Shown here: positions 51,592 to 62,879 of the stretch, one piece after another
Position numbering within the stretch: position 1 is the first letter of the stretch
Layout of the letters: each line of letters opens with the position of its first letter
Assembly (NCBI GenBank): GCA_015680905.1
Contig: CM027378.1
Span: 104,863,501-104,927,500, forward strand
Direction of reading: 5' to 3'
DNA from: Coptis chinensis
Taxonomy: Eukaryota > Streptophyta > Magnoliopsida > Ranunculales > Ranunculaceae
Length of the DNA stretch: 64,000 nt
Program-made: the position numbers and the translations under genes
The notes under the pieces: generated by a model
The model's input: the letters and a program-made list of their open reading frames with translations, nothing else
Told to the model about the DNA's origin: nothing
Databases searched by the model: none

Positions 51592-51988
51592 ATCAGCAAT
51601 TAGAGGGCACAAAATATCTTCTTGGCCATATTGTTTACTAGCAACAACAACTTTCATCGCGAAACAACTTCATCCTTGTTCCTTACATCCATAATCTCTG
51701 AACCTTCCTCTACCAACTCATCTAAAAGTTCAATTGCCTGAAAAATAAATATACAAAAAAGTCTCAATTCATACACTTTATCAAGATGAGTTCTTTCCAA
51801 ATATAAATACAAACCTTAGCAATAGCTTTAGTGTATCCACTAATAATTTCACTCGGGTGCAATCCCGACCTGATAAGCTCCTCAGCATTTTATAAAAGTT
51901 CCCCAGAAAATGATATCGTTAGATTAGCTCCATCACCAATTTCCTCATGCTATGCCTTTCCAGCTAACACTAATATCTTTGCTCCAAT
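51592..51988 (-). pseudogene. Captured fragment of CCT-theta chaperonin gene (CCT8-like)
   Basis: Two exons with an intron (51738-51814). The upstream exon reads KILVLAGKA, HEEIGDGANLTISFSGELL, then NAEELIRSGLHPSEIISGYTKAIAK. The downstream exon reads AIELLDELVEEGSEIMDVRNKDEVVSR, then SKQYGQEDILCPLIAD after a one-base shift. These match the apical/equatorial region of the theta subunit of the cytosolic TCP-1 chaperonin. Two CAG/CAA-to-stop changes and the frameshift make it non-functional. Retained introns show it was copied from genomic DNA. Confidence 0.88.
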
Positions 51989-52021
51989 AGTCTCCTCCTG
52001 TGCAGGATAGTCTCCTCCTCC

Positions 52022-54590
52022 CCGCGGCGCGGTTGTCACCTCCAACATCCATGTTGCCAGATTGTATCCATCTCGTATCTTTGGGACTCCATTAACACTC
52101 TTGAAAAATAAAATCAAGTTGTTCAATACAGTACAGAAGTCACGAGTGATAAAACCAAGAACTCAACAGGCAAGTTCCATGTGTCCTCACCTCAAAGTAC
52201 TTAATTAGATGGCAAGAATTGCGCCCAATGGTCCAACATATATTTTCTTCTCCTCCTCGTTTCATTAGGAAGAGCTGCAAGCATGTAGAAAGACTTAATA
52301 CTTACCCACCTTTAGTTGTACAGATATATATGTCGCGGACTCAACCCCAGTAATGCTGGTCGGGATCCGGGAACTCGGGACAATTGTCTTGGTGTGTCAA
52401 ATTTGTCAATAATAACTAGTATATGTATGTCAATCTTTTGAGTCCTTGGAACCCCACCCTATACGTCAAAATGTAATCCACACCGCTGTCATTGACAATC
52501 TCATACCTCATCAAACGCCTCAAAAATGTCAATGCTAGGCTGGTGAATGGTGCACACCACAGTTCTTCCTGTGTCCACCGTTGTGTTCCTCACGGTCCTC
52601 ATCACAATAGCAACTGCTCCGCATCAAGTCCGAGGTTGGTTCATCCATGAAAATTATGGAGGGATTGGCAACCAGCTCAACGCAATAGTGAGGCATACCA
52701 TGCTTCGTTGAGAGCCCATTCACTCGAGGGCAACCCTACTAGTGCTCCCCGAGTGATTTCGGTTCAACAAGTTCCATGACTTCCTCAATAAACATCTGCG
52801 ACATTAGATTTCCAAGTTAGATAATACCATGTATACGAAGAGCATAAGAAAGACACAATGAATCGAGCAACAAACCTTTCTAGTTGCTAAATCAACTCGA
52901 GAGGTAGCCGAAGCCATGCCGAATATACTAAGGACTCGTAAACTGCTACATTCAATTCGAGAGAGTGGATATTTGTCCGCATTCCAAGAGGCTCGAAATT
53001 CGAGCAAAGGTTTCACGGTTCTTTGGATAACCGGATATGGTGATTGTTCCATCTATATATCCACCCGGTTTTCCTTCTAGCCAACACGCCCATCAATATG
53101 GTCTTACCCTCCATCCATAATCGACACCCATTAGTCTTCGTAAGGACTCTCGGCTCGAACGCACCACTTATATGCCCTTCGAAGCATAAGTCGATCTTCT
53201 TCTATACCTTGGACTTTCATCTCCTCGTAGGCTTACTTTTATTAAATTTTTACTTTACAAACCACGGAGAATCTTGAATGAAGGTTCAGGTTACTAAACC
53301 ATAATTGGTACTTCACTTACCAATCGGCATGTCTACGAATATTTAATATCTTCAAATGTGATGGAATGAGGTGTAAATGGGAGAACCATTCCTTTCTTGC
53401 TCGACTACCTTCACCACTTGTGTCGGTTATAGCGGAGACCACTGAATGAACAACTCGCTTGGTGTAATTTCATTACCGATGGCAATCCAAGAGGTTAGAT
53501 GAAAATTACGTGGTGGAAATAGCAAATGAAATACCAAATAGGATTCAACTTACCAAAATTGTTTGATTGCTTCAAAGATCTCTTTCCTTTGGATGATAGT
53601 TCAACACCTTCAATTTCACGGTTCTATTAGCATGCTTCTCTTTTCAAGCGCCTTCTCGAACCGCTTTGTGATGTCCCAACTATTGACAATTAATCGAGGT
53701 AAGAAATCAAGATCGTTCATTGTCAAGAAAGTAAGGTATCAAAGACTGTTAAGATATGCAAGGGACAGAGTGAAGATGATGTTAAAGAGTACAACGTATC
53801 CAACCAATGCTCTAGCACCAATCCAATTACCGGTTTGAACTTGTAAAGACTCCACGAGACTCCGAACCAGGACTCCCAAAGTTTTATTTTGACCGGGAAG
53901 AATCTATCAAAATCAAGAAAACCTGACTTAGTTCTGACTAGAAAGTAGCTTACATTTAATTCATTTTAGTCCCGAGATTCTTACATGACTCCAACTATGC
54001 CCGAGAAACTCATTCACGGCAATTGCATTCGACCGTGACGTCAAAGGTGAGCTCCAAGAGCCCCAAATCCACCATTTCTTTATATCCACTGTTAGACGAA
54101 AGAATATTTATGTCGGACATATTGCTTGGTAGACATTGTCTATTAAGATCACACCGAAAACATACAACACAAATATTACGGCACCCTTTGAGAGCTTTGG
54201 TGCATGTTGAGAACTCTAAGGAGTAAGGGCCGGTAATAATGAATTGCATTAGCCACAGCTAGTAAGTAGTAACACGATAACATGTTCATGTAGCAGAGGC
54301 AAATATAACATATAGGCATTTACTATGTACAAGAACTTCACGACCTTTTAAACAGAGTGGTTATATGGCGGACAACACTATGGTGTCTTATCGTGAAGTG
54401 TTGCCACACGCTTATTTTTAATCACTTGAAAGTTGACTTTAAATTTTACCTCTCGACATAATATATCCACCAAGCGACAATACTACAAGCGGCACAAAAA
54501 GATCCAAGTGTATTAGCTATAACCATCTCTCTAGACACTCCTGCAACTACCTGCAATAGGCCCACAGCCATTTGATCAATTAACAATGTA
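52022..54590 (-). pseudogene. Captured fragment of a PDR-type ABCG transporter gene
   Basis: Colinear with a pleiotropic-drug-resistance transporter from the end of the first membrane domain through the second nucleotide-binding domain. In order (descending coordinates): LLIDQMAVGLLQVVAG and MVIANTLGSF (about 54570); VNEFLGHSWSH (about 54010); WIGARALVGYVVLFNI (about 53810); KGMVLPF (about 53385); EEMKVQGIEEDRL (about 53200); [18 protein letters not shown] (Walker A, about 53080); EEVMELVEP (about 52780); ELVANPSIIFMDEPTS (Walker B, about 52670); [19 protein letters not shown] (about 52540); KRGGEE and IYVGPLG (about 52240); GYNLATWMLEVTT (about 52050). Introns remain and frameshifts are many. 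Such pumps export hydrophobic compounds at the plasma membrane. Confidence 0.9.
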
Positions 54591-54779
54591 GTAGAAAGTA
54601 ATGTCTCAACAACCTGCAATAAGGCAATCCAAAGACGCCATTGAAAGCTAAAAAAAGAAGAGAACTCTAACCTCTGCTGAAACTTATGTCTCAGAACTCG
54701 AAAATGAGACCATATAAAAATTTCATAACTTGAACAAGATGGATAGGTTTCTAAATCAAAGTTATCGAAATCAATAAAG

Positions 54780-55050
54780 TTACCTTTAGTGCACTTTTCA
54801 CGGACTCCAATGACTCAAACTCAACAAATCCGAAACAGAATCCCCCTCCTTGCTGAGTAACAACCAATAGAGAACCAAAACCCACATTAAAAAAAAAAAA
54901 AAAAAAAAAACCTATGATATGTTTGACAAATGTTAATTAAGGAATGAGGAGAGTATATATTAGTACTTCCGACTTGTATACCATTTGGTCCGATTTTCCC
55001 AAAAAAAGTTTTGAACTCTTCCTCGACTTAAAAGGATGAAGCATTTAAGG
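54780..55050 (-). pseudogene. Captured fragment of a G3BP-like NTF2/RRM protein gene
   Basis: The reverse strand reads EEEFKTFFGKIGPNGIQV (near 55030-54975) and then GGGFCFGFVEFESLESVKSA (near 54840-54785). This is an RRM with the RNP1-like GFCFGFVEFE motif, as in plant G3BP-like RNA-binding proteins. Only the RRM part was recognised; an intron separates the blocks. Confidence 0.7.
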
Positions 55051-55949
55051 GCAAACTCTTTACATAGATAGAGTAGGTATAGAATGTTGCGCTACAAATC
55101 CAATACCCAAATAAACAAATCTTAGAGATACCTGAACACATAATCAATCACAATTCCTTTTAGTAAAGCATCAATAAAACTCCGGTGAGTATGGTTTGGA
55201 AAACTGATTATCATACTTTAGCCCGATTCGAAAGAGTCAACTCCTTTCTAGTTTCAACTACTTATTAGTTCAAGCGAAACAATAGTTAATAAACAAAATA
55301 AATAGAATATAATGAGTGAAAGCGAGAGAGTTAAAAAATGTGCACTATGAATTATATTCAATATATGTGTTGTGTGCTACTGTAAAAGTCTACAACTGTC
55401 ATGGAAAATTATGGTGAAAGGTGCTACAATTCCGCCGTGGTTTCTCCCAGTGAGAGTGTGTGTGGTCAGAGAAAGATAAGGGTGGCTAGGGCAAAAGGAA
55501 AGTGAGGGAGATGGGGACGAAGTGGTGAGTGTTTCATTTGGAAACTCCATTAAGTGTAGCCAACAATCTAGCAAGGCATGTGAGAAAGTTCGATACCATC
55601 TCATTTCAAGGAAGAAGGAAAGCTTAAAGCTTATCCAAGAACATACAAAAACAAAAATATTTCACTGCTCAAACACATGCACCAACACTTTCGACAAGAT
55701 AAACAAAATTCAGTGTCTTCCAATGGGATCATTCCAAAACTTGCATGATTAGACTTATTCTAGAACTGCATTTTAAGTTAATGAGAAACTGAATATATTT
55801 CCAAATATTCAGTGAAAATCTACAACAAAAAACTGGATAGGGGCACAAGTTAATGAGAGAAGCCTAAACAAAATTAACAAAAAACAAAAAAACAAAAAAG
55901 ACAATCAGATATTTCACTAAACCAAACCAAAAAAAAGAAGGAAAGAGAG

Positions 55950-56300
55950 ACTCACAGTGAATGCATTTTCCACCAAATGAAATACAGGCCCTTGCATACC
56001 AACAAGCTCATCAAAGGGCACATCTTCAGCACCATCAACATCATCCAAACCATCAAACATCTGTTCAACTTGTGCCTCAAGACGTGTTGCTTGCATTTCC
56101 AGACTGGCAAAATGACATTCTCTGCATTTCTTCTAATCATTTCACCAGCCAGACAATACCTTGACCACCACCAACATTCTCAACGTCATCCATTCTATTT
56201 GCCACAACAGGTGGTCTTCTAGCAGCACGAGCACCGTCATCTCTCTCAACATCCTGACCACCACCACCAATCTCCCTTAAATGTCTAAAATAATCCCTCA
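55950..56300 (-). pseudogene. Captured fragment of SUD1/CER9 (DOA10-like E3 ligase) gene
   Basis: The reverse strand reads TSLRDYFRHLREIGGGG, then ERDDGARAARRPP, then IRRNAENV, then (shifted) EMQATRLEAQVEQMFDGLDD, AEDVPFDELVGMQGPVF and HLVENAFT. These are the consecutive segments of the plant SUD1/CER9 membrane E3 ubiquitin ligase (ER-associated degradation, cuticle and sterol control) after its RING-CH region. At least one frameshift occurs and there is no start or end, so it is a fragment. Confidence 0.88.
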
Positions 56301-56604
56301 AAGAAGTAGCTCCAAGAAATATAAAAACAATACTAGCAGAAAGTAATATACATGACTCAAAAACAATCTATGTGCCTCACTAAAACTCCTGACAAATGAC
56401 AACCTCCAAATCCAAAATGTAATAAACAGTATTATAAGTAGCTAAACTGAAAGTACAAACACAAGTCGTAAAATAAACTGCAAAATCTAGCTCCCTTAAA
56501 TCTAGCTCTCACAAATTTCAGTGAGTAAAGATATTTTCCGCTTCCTGTGAGCGCTCTTTCCAAAAGTCTTCTTTGTACAAAAGAGCATTCTTTCTATTAT
56601 GAGC

Positions 56605-56690
56605 GGCCTGAAAACGCAAGTGAAAGTATGTGAACAAATAACTACTGAAAACGCAAGTGAAAGTATGTGAACAAATAACTAAACTTTGCA
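56605..56690. repeat. 37-bp tandem duplication
   Basis: CTGAAAACGCAAGTGAAAGT...AACAAATAACTA is repeated twice inside the CACTA element. Confidence 0.85.
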
Positions 56691-56733
56691 CCTACTGCTA
56701 GTCAAACTTTAAGTTGTTACACAAAAGAACATA

Positions 56734-57062
56734 CTACAAAATACTCACAAAAATATCTAATTCCTTCAGATATGGTGCGCTTCTACATAGGCAAAGAACA
56801 GCAAGAATTTGTTTGGAGTCTTTGAAGGTGACACACAATGTGACGGATTTGAGGTGACTATAAGTTCCTTGTAATCCCTCTCTTGCAGTATTAATTGGGG
56901 ACAGCTGGAAACCAACAGAGAAAACAAAAGTCACTAAAGTCGGGAACTAAATTGTATGAAGACAAACATATAGGATTATAAGAATGCCAAAGAAACTTAC
57001 CTCCGTGAACTGATAGTCAATAAAAAATTGCTGAATTTCATCTAGCTGCCCACAAACTCTTG
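56734..57062 (-). pseudogene. Captured fragment of an F-box/FBD/LRR-type gene
   Basis: The frame 56934-56734 reads LSPINTAREGLQGTYSHLKSV, then TLCVTFKDSKQILAVLCLC, then RSAPYLKELDIF, resembling the LRR/FBD half of plant F-box proteins. An upstream exon near 57060-57000 reads ATFPRVCGQLDEI then QQFFIDYQFTE before a GTAAG donor. The family call is moderate. 57105-57400 upstream is GA-rich. Confidence 0.55.
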
Positions 57063-57561
57063 GAAAGGTAGCATATTTTGTGTTTGCTAGATTGTTGGCT
57101 ACACTTAATGGGGGATAGAAAGAAACGGCGTACGAGATGATGATATAAACTGGATCTGGATCGAGATGATGATTTTGAGGAAAAAGAATTTCAATTTTAG
57201 GGATTTTGAAATGCGTATGAGAAGGTATTGAGCCTTGAGCTTCTTGAATTGAATAGAGAGAGGGAGAGCGACAGAAGAGTGTAGCGGTTGTGAGAGAGAG
57301 AAGGGGAGGAGGCTGGAGAGTGTAGAGGCGGTGAGAGAGAGAGACAGAGGAGAGAAAATAAAATTATGTTTTAAGTTTTTAATTTGTAACACTTCACAAA
57401 CGCTTTTTAAGCGTTAACAATTAATTCCTGAAATTCACTTAAATAAACCAACGCTTTACAATATTGCCAACGCTTATGTAGTGTTGGTAACTTGCTAACG
57501 GTAAATAACCGTTGCAAAGCAAAAAATATGCGTGTTGCAAATATCCTATTATGGTGTAGTG

Positions 57562-58340
57562 ATTGATTACGATGAAACATATTCTCCTGTAATGGATGCA
57601 ACTATCTTTCGGTACCTTATAAGTCTAGTTGTTCATGACAACTTAGACATGCATCTGATGGACGTGGTCACTTAGATGCAGATATCCATATGAAAATTCC
57701 TGAAGGAATTGTTATCCCTAATGGCAAACAGTGAGATATGTATTCAATCAAATTACAACGATCATTATATGGATTGAAACAATCTGGACGTATGTGGTAC
57801 AATCATCGTCTTAGTGATTATTTGATCAAATTAGGATATACAAATAATCCTATATGCCCCTGCATATTCATTAAGAAGTCAAACACAGGTTTTGTTATCA
57901 TTGATGTTTATGTTGATGATCTTAACTTTGTTGGAACTCTTTAAAGAATGTATTTGAAATGAAATATCTTGGAAGAACAAAATTTTGTCTAGGACTGCAA
58001 CTAGAACATAAAGAAAGTGGAATACTAGTCCATCAAACTACGTATACTGAGAAGATATTGAAAAAATTCAATATGGATAAATCTCATCCACTTAGTTCTC
58101 CAATGGTTGTAAGGACTCTAAATTCAAAAGAAGATCATTTCCGCCCCAGAGAAGAGGATGAAGGAATACTTGGTCAAGAAATACCATACTTAAGTGCGAT
58201 TGGTGCTTTGTTATACTTGGCACAACATATAAGACTTGACATTTCTTTTGCAGTAAATTTACTAGCCAAATTCAACAAGGAACCAACAAAAAGACATTGG
58301 AATGGTGTCAAGCACATCTTTCGGTATCTCTAGGGTACTA
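57562..58340 (+). pseudogene. copia reverse transcriptase, C-terminal part
   Basis: Resumes directly after the CACTA right end with DYDETYSPVM, then RRSLYGLK-like text (LQRSLYGLKQSGRMWYN), the catalytic YVDD in DVYVDDLNFVG (57905-57940), and SAIGALLYLAQ. Stops at about 57675-57730, a shift near 57944 and a stop at 58334 break it. Confidence 0.92.
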
Positions 58341-58897
58341 AAGACTTGGGATTATTCTATTCCAATAGCTTATCAAATGGGAAACAAATTCAATGTTACA
58401 CTGATGCAGGATACCTATCTGACCCCCACAAAGCTCTATCTTAAAATGGTTATGTTTTCACAAATGGCAACATAGCTTTCTCATGGATATCCAATAAACA
58501 AAGCATGGTGGCTATTTCATCAAATCATGCCGAAATCATAGCATTGCATGAAGTAGCTCGAGAATGTTTCTGGTTAAAATCAATTATCACACATATAAGA
58601 AGCTCAAGTGGATTGCTAGCTGTCACAGACAAACCAACAATCATATATGGAGACAATGCCACTTGCATATCTCAAATGAGAGAAGGCTACATCAAAGGTG
58701 ATTGTACAAAGCACATTCCACCGAAGCTTTTCTATGCTCACGAACTTCAAAAGAAATGTGTCATTGATATCCAAAAGATTCAATCTTGTGACAATCCAGC
58801 TGACCTTTTCACGAAAACCTTACCAACTACTACATTCAAAAAGCATGTCTTCAATATTGGAATCAGTCTTGTTAAATTCAGGGGGAGTTTTCCTTGA
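58341..58897 (+). pseudogene. copia RNase H
   Basis: Reads QCYTDAGYLSDP, a TAA at 58441, SSNHAEIIALHEVAREC, YGDNATCI and DLFTKTLP. These are the ordered RNase H motifs (Asp, Glu, Asp) that end a copia polyprotein. Confidence 0.9.
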
Positions 58898-59130
58898 GAA
58901 TACAATATCAGATATAGGGACCTAGCGCGTTGTACTCTTTTTTCCTTAGATCAGATTTTTCCCACTGGGTTTTTCTGGCAAGGTTTTAATGAGACAACAT
59001 TAAGCATGTCCAAACACCAGATCTAAGTTTACTTAAAAATTGTACTCTTTTTCTTTCGCACAAATTTTTCCCACAAGGTTTTTCTGGCAAGGTTTTAACA
59101 AGGCGATATACTTAGAAATGGTGGACATCC

Positions 59131-59139
59131 AAGTGGGAG
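59131..59139 (+). promoter_or_regulatory. Copia polypurine tract
   Basis: AAGTGGGAG immediately precedes the TG of the 3' LTR, the usual primer for plus-strand synthesis. Confidence 0.75.
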
Positions 59140-59362
59140 TGTTATAATCTATAAGTTTAATGTGGCTGCCCAAGCACCATGAAGTCTATTAGTTATCTAT
59201 GAAGACATTACCTAATGTAACATATGTTTCCTATCTTGGAGGAGGTTACCTCATCTATATAAAGCCAAACCTCCTCCCATTATCTAACATTCATAATAAG
59301 AATTCTTCTCTTACTCTCCTATTTTGAAGTTCACTCATTTGCATCATTATTGAGTCGCAACA
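59140..59362 (+). repeat. 3' LTR of the copia element
   Basis: 223 bp, TGTTATAATC...GTCGCAACA, with a TATA-like CTATATAAA. Uninterrupted counterpart of 43399-44918. Confidence 0.95.
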
Positions 59363-59742
59363 TAAGGAATATATTTTCCTTAATAATCAGAATATACTAT
59401 ACATAACTTGGGTGTCATTTTAGTGGGCAGCACATGTGCCACACTAGTAGGCAACGCATGTGTCATACTAGTGGGCAACGCATGTGCCACACTAATGGAC
59501 AGAACATGTGTTACACTAGTGGGCAACACATGTGTCATACTAATGGGCAAACCATGTGCCACACTAGTGGGAAACACATGTGTCATACTAATGGCTAGAT
59601 CATTTGCCACACTAGTGGGGAGCGCATATGCCACACTACTGGCTTGGGCACACAAGTAGGCCACACTAATGAGTAGCTGTATAGTGGTGGTACCTAACAA
59701 TTTATATTTATAGGGGTATGAATATAGTGGTACATACATCGA
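59363..59742. repeat. LTR-like repeat, copy 2, right part with minisatellite
   Basis: Continues 43203-43398 and matches 39774-40189, including about ten units of the 24-bp minisatellite (59420-59680). Confidence 0.75.
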
Positions 59743-59805
59743 CACATTATTGAAAAACAACAAAACAATCATACCTTTCAAGTATTCCAATCCTTCTATG
59801 ATGTA

Positions 59806-60780
59806 TGATGTAGAACATCAAGCTAGTCTTTCCTAGCTAATAAGGGAAGATCAGAAGAAGCAACATAGTTTATTTAGTAACTTATTATTATTAATAGTCT
59901 AGCTAGAATTAGAAGTCCAATAATTTTAGTAGTATTCTATTTCTTGAGTCCCAAGTAGAGTTATCTATATAAATAGATCTATGCATTGTAACGAGACATC
60001 CAATACATTATTTTTCTGAATCAAAGTTATCAATTTATCTCCTACATCTTCTTCTTTACGTTGAGGATTCATCTCTTATTTCATAGACTCGTTAAGTCGA
60101 GCAGAAACCTCCACCATTATAGTGTATTATAGGTATTTCACAAGCTTACGCAGCATTAAGTGGACCTTCTCATCCTAACGTACGAGTTCTTTCAATTATT
60201 TCAAAAGAAGCGTAAGAAAAATCATATTAAGTCTTGTAAAAAGAAATTTGTGAGCAAATGGTTAGTGTTTGAAGCTTATTTTGGACATGTGTTTACTTCA
60301 AGCAGAAGACTAAGAAAATGTTATCCAAGAAGCTGAAAGAAACATTGGAAAGATCGTAGAGAGTATGTTTTTGAGCAAGCAGGATTAGTTTTTTTTCCTA
60401 TTATCAACTCGAGGTCGAGTTGTTTGAAAGAAGAGGAGAATGATGTAGGATAAAAATGTCCATTTTTAGGTATTTTTATTAATAGCATTATTAAGTTGAT
60501 TTAGTAGTTTATTTTATTAAGTTTAATTAGATTTAGAAGCCTAGGTTTTTTGGCTATCAAGTTTGGCTTATCTATATAAGGAGGCCAATGTTAGTTGTTT
60601 TAGGAATCCAATTATTTAATCAAACAAATTATCAATTATCTTAAAACCTAATATTATCATTCCCCAATTATTCTTCATCTTCTTCAATCTTAATTTCTTA
60701 TTCTTCCAAACTCTTCAATCTCCTTCGTTCAATTCTTCTATCAAGGATTTCCATCCGTATCCTTTATTCTAAATCTAAAC
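59806..60780. repeat. Degenerate LTR-like pair with short interior
   Basis: TGATGTAGA at 59806 and TGATGTAGGA at 60441 begin segments with a similar layout (TTTAG-rich, then TTATCTATATAA TATA motif). A purine tract GAAGAGGAGAA precedes the second. The interior end reads like the tail of a retrotransposon frame. This may be the remnant of an internally deleted LTR element. Similarity between the two is low, so the call is tentative. Confidence 0.35.
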
Positions 60781-60875
60781 TCTTGTTCCATATATTTTTT
60801 TTTTGCTCGGTACTTGTTCCCTATCATTATACTTATATTCTTTTAAACATTTTAACATGTTAGTTTATTGTAAAA

Positions 60876-61230
60876 TGTTATAATTGTTGTGAGAGGCATG
60901 GCCCCATGGGATGCCCACCATTGAGCCTATACGTATTAGTGTTTTATCTGTATCTTGGAGAGGAAGTTACATATCTTCTTCTATGTAGACGTAGCCTCCT
61001 CCCATAGAGACATCCCATCTCAACTTTCCCAAAAAAAAAAATAGATTATTTGTAGCAGTATCCCACCTTGATAAAATAAATAAATAAATAAAAATCATAC
61101 CATAGATCTGCTCCTACTCCATCTATTCTCTCTACACACCTTTATCAATAAGAAAATTTTCACTCTTTCTCTTTTCTTTCCAATGTTTCCATACATTCTT
61201 TCCTTATTTATTGTGGTATCCTCTCTGAGC
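60876..61230. repeat. Solo copia-type LTR, divergent relative of the nested element
   Basis: Begins TGTTATAATTGTTGTGAG and contains ATCTTGGAGAGGAAGTTAC and GTAGCCTCCTCCCAT, paralleling the 223-bp copia LTR (TGTTATAATC; ATCTTGGAGGAGGTTACC; CAAACCTCCTCCCAT). The right end was not determined. Confidence 0.45.
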
Positions 61231-61516
61231 AAGTTAGAATTTTAACGAAGTAAAAATAATTATGACTTCAACATTGACCAAAATTCTCTTATTTAGGTCA
61301 TTCTCTCGTGTTGATAGTTATTAGATATATTGTTGTTTTACGGACCAAATTCTCCTTGTTGGTAGCTGGACCAAATATGCATGGGCTTTATCTTATGGAG
61401 CACAAATACTATTTATTAATTCAAAGCCCACAAATAGCTACTTTTAATCTTTTCAAAAATGCCAAACACGGGCACAAGCAATGTATATGACTATATGGCT
61501 ATATGCTTCATTTTTA

Positions 61517-62005
61517 TTAGGGCTGTCAATGGGCCGGGCCAGGCCCGAAGCCCAATTGAATTCGAACCGATAAGATAGGGATTTAGAACTTAAATGTTAT
61601 CCGATAAAACTATTGGGCCAGTTATGGATATACCCCTATCCAACCCGATAACGGCCGACACGAAAACTAAGGTTATTTTTTTAGCTTTTCAAATAAGTAC
61701 TATTAAATTTGTAACTACTAGTATACATAAGTACATAAAATGTGAAGAGGCTTGATGGATTAGTGTTGTAGTGCCACATATAAGGCTTGGGTTCGAGTCT
61801 TTACTACACTCTATTTCAATTATTTTAGAGAAATAATAAAAAAATACACTATTTCCATGTAATCTTATTGGACCTAGGCCAGGCCCAAATCCGATCATGT
61901 CCAATGAGACTTAGACTGGAACTTGGACTTTCTAAATGTAAATATAATTTGGACGGAACTTGGACATAGGTGAGTCCTGTTCAAGTTCGGCCCGTTGACA
62001 GCCTT
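61517..62005. mobile_element. hAT MITE with perfect 8-bp target duplication
   Basis: Ends TTAGGGCTGTCAATGGGCC and, inverted, AAGGCTGTCAACGGGCC, flanked by CATTTTTA at 61509-61516 and 62006-62013. 489 bp. Inside, 61745-61815 resembles a tRNA-derived promoter (GGTTCGAGTC box B). Confidence 0.9.
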
Positions 62006-62080
62006 CATTTTTATCCCCCATCGGCCATACTGAGAATCCTTAAAGCAAAGGGTAGCTATTGGGAAGAAGTATTAGACCAA

Positions 62081-62110
62081 CTAGTTTTCGAACCCGTCCT
62101 ACGAACGGGT
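62081..62110 (-). mobile_element. Helitron-type 3' terminus
   Basis: On the minus strand, hairpin ACCCGT-TCGTAGG-ACGGGT, then TCGAAAA, CTAG and T. The 5' end would be at higher coordinates, possibly beyond the window. Confidence 0.55.
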
Positions 62111-62278
62111 ACCAATTAATAATATTATTTTAAAATATAAATTAGAAGTCTTTCATCCTTCAATATTAAGTTGAACTGCTACACACGACAGTGCACATTT
62201 ACAATTTTTGCATACTTATGGCGCATTAATCCTGCTTATTGTCATAATCGTCTATCTATTAGTACTTTCAGACTTTTT

Positions 62279-62302
62279 AGAGAGAGAGAGAGAGAGAGAG
62301 AG
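62279..62302. repeat. (GA)n microsatellite
   Basis: About 11 AG units. Confidence 0.9.
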
Positions 62303-62659
62303 TGAGTTTGGATTATTTGTTCTCTTGAGTAAGTAAGACTATCTATGTTAGACTTTTGGTAATGAATCCCGTTTGAAATTCCATCTTTATAGTTTTTTAG
62401 AGACATCTGCCATTAGAAGAAAGTCATGATACAATTGGAATTTGTGCTAGCTATAATTAGCACCTCATGGGTGTACAATTCAAACAATAATGTTCTTCAA
62501 GAAACATGGTTAAATCATGAGAAAACAAATGCATTGGTGGTTTAGTTTGCCCCAAAACTTCAAATGAACAATGTGTATGAAAAAGACTTGATATTTTGTT
62601 GCATTGGGCCTTCTTGGTTGGTTGGATAGAATAAGCTCGAACCTTAGACATTGTAAGTA

Positions 62660-62875
62660 CTATTCAAGCTTCTGATTTCCCGTCTGGTTGGTGCTTTGGG
62701 ATTGATCCAATTTTTCCATCTCGTAAGTGTTTTGCATCAAGCTTCTGATTTCCCGTCTCGTGGTTATTTGAAATTGATCCAATTCTTTTTCATCAAACTT
62801 CTGATTTCCAGTCTTGTGGGTGTTTTGAAATTGATTCAATTCTTTAACATCAAGCTTCTAATTTCCCGTTGATTA
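62660..62875. repeat. Tandem repeat, about 60-bp unit, four copies
   Basis: Units begin near CATCAAGCTTCTGATTTCCC and include GTCTCGTGGGTGTTTTGAAA and TTGATCCAATTCTTT. Copies start near 62663, 62737, 62793 and 62850 and have diverged. Confidence 0.8.
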
Positions 62876-62879
62876 ATCA

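Larger units (their letters stand above)
51115..57561. mobile_element. CACTA (EnSpm) element carrying pieces of several host genes
   Basis: Ends CACTACACCATAA and TTATGGTGTAGTG with ATT on both sides (51112-51114 and 57562-57564), the 3-bp duplication of CACTA elements. Subterminal regions (51130-51390, 57400-57545) hold many GCAACGGT/AAGCGTTGC words typical of transposase-binding repeats. No TNPA/TNPD-like frame was found. The interior contains minus-strand, intron-bearing pieces of about five plant genes, so this is a non-autonomous, gene-capturing (Pack-type) element of 6.45 kb. Confidence 0.93.

Noticed and set aside
55377-55752. Open frames inside the CACTA element as a possible transposase
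   Set aside because: No TNPA/TNPD-like motifs, short, and on both strands; left as unassigned captured or filler DNA.
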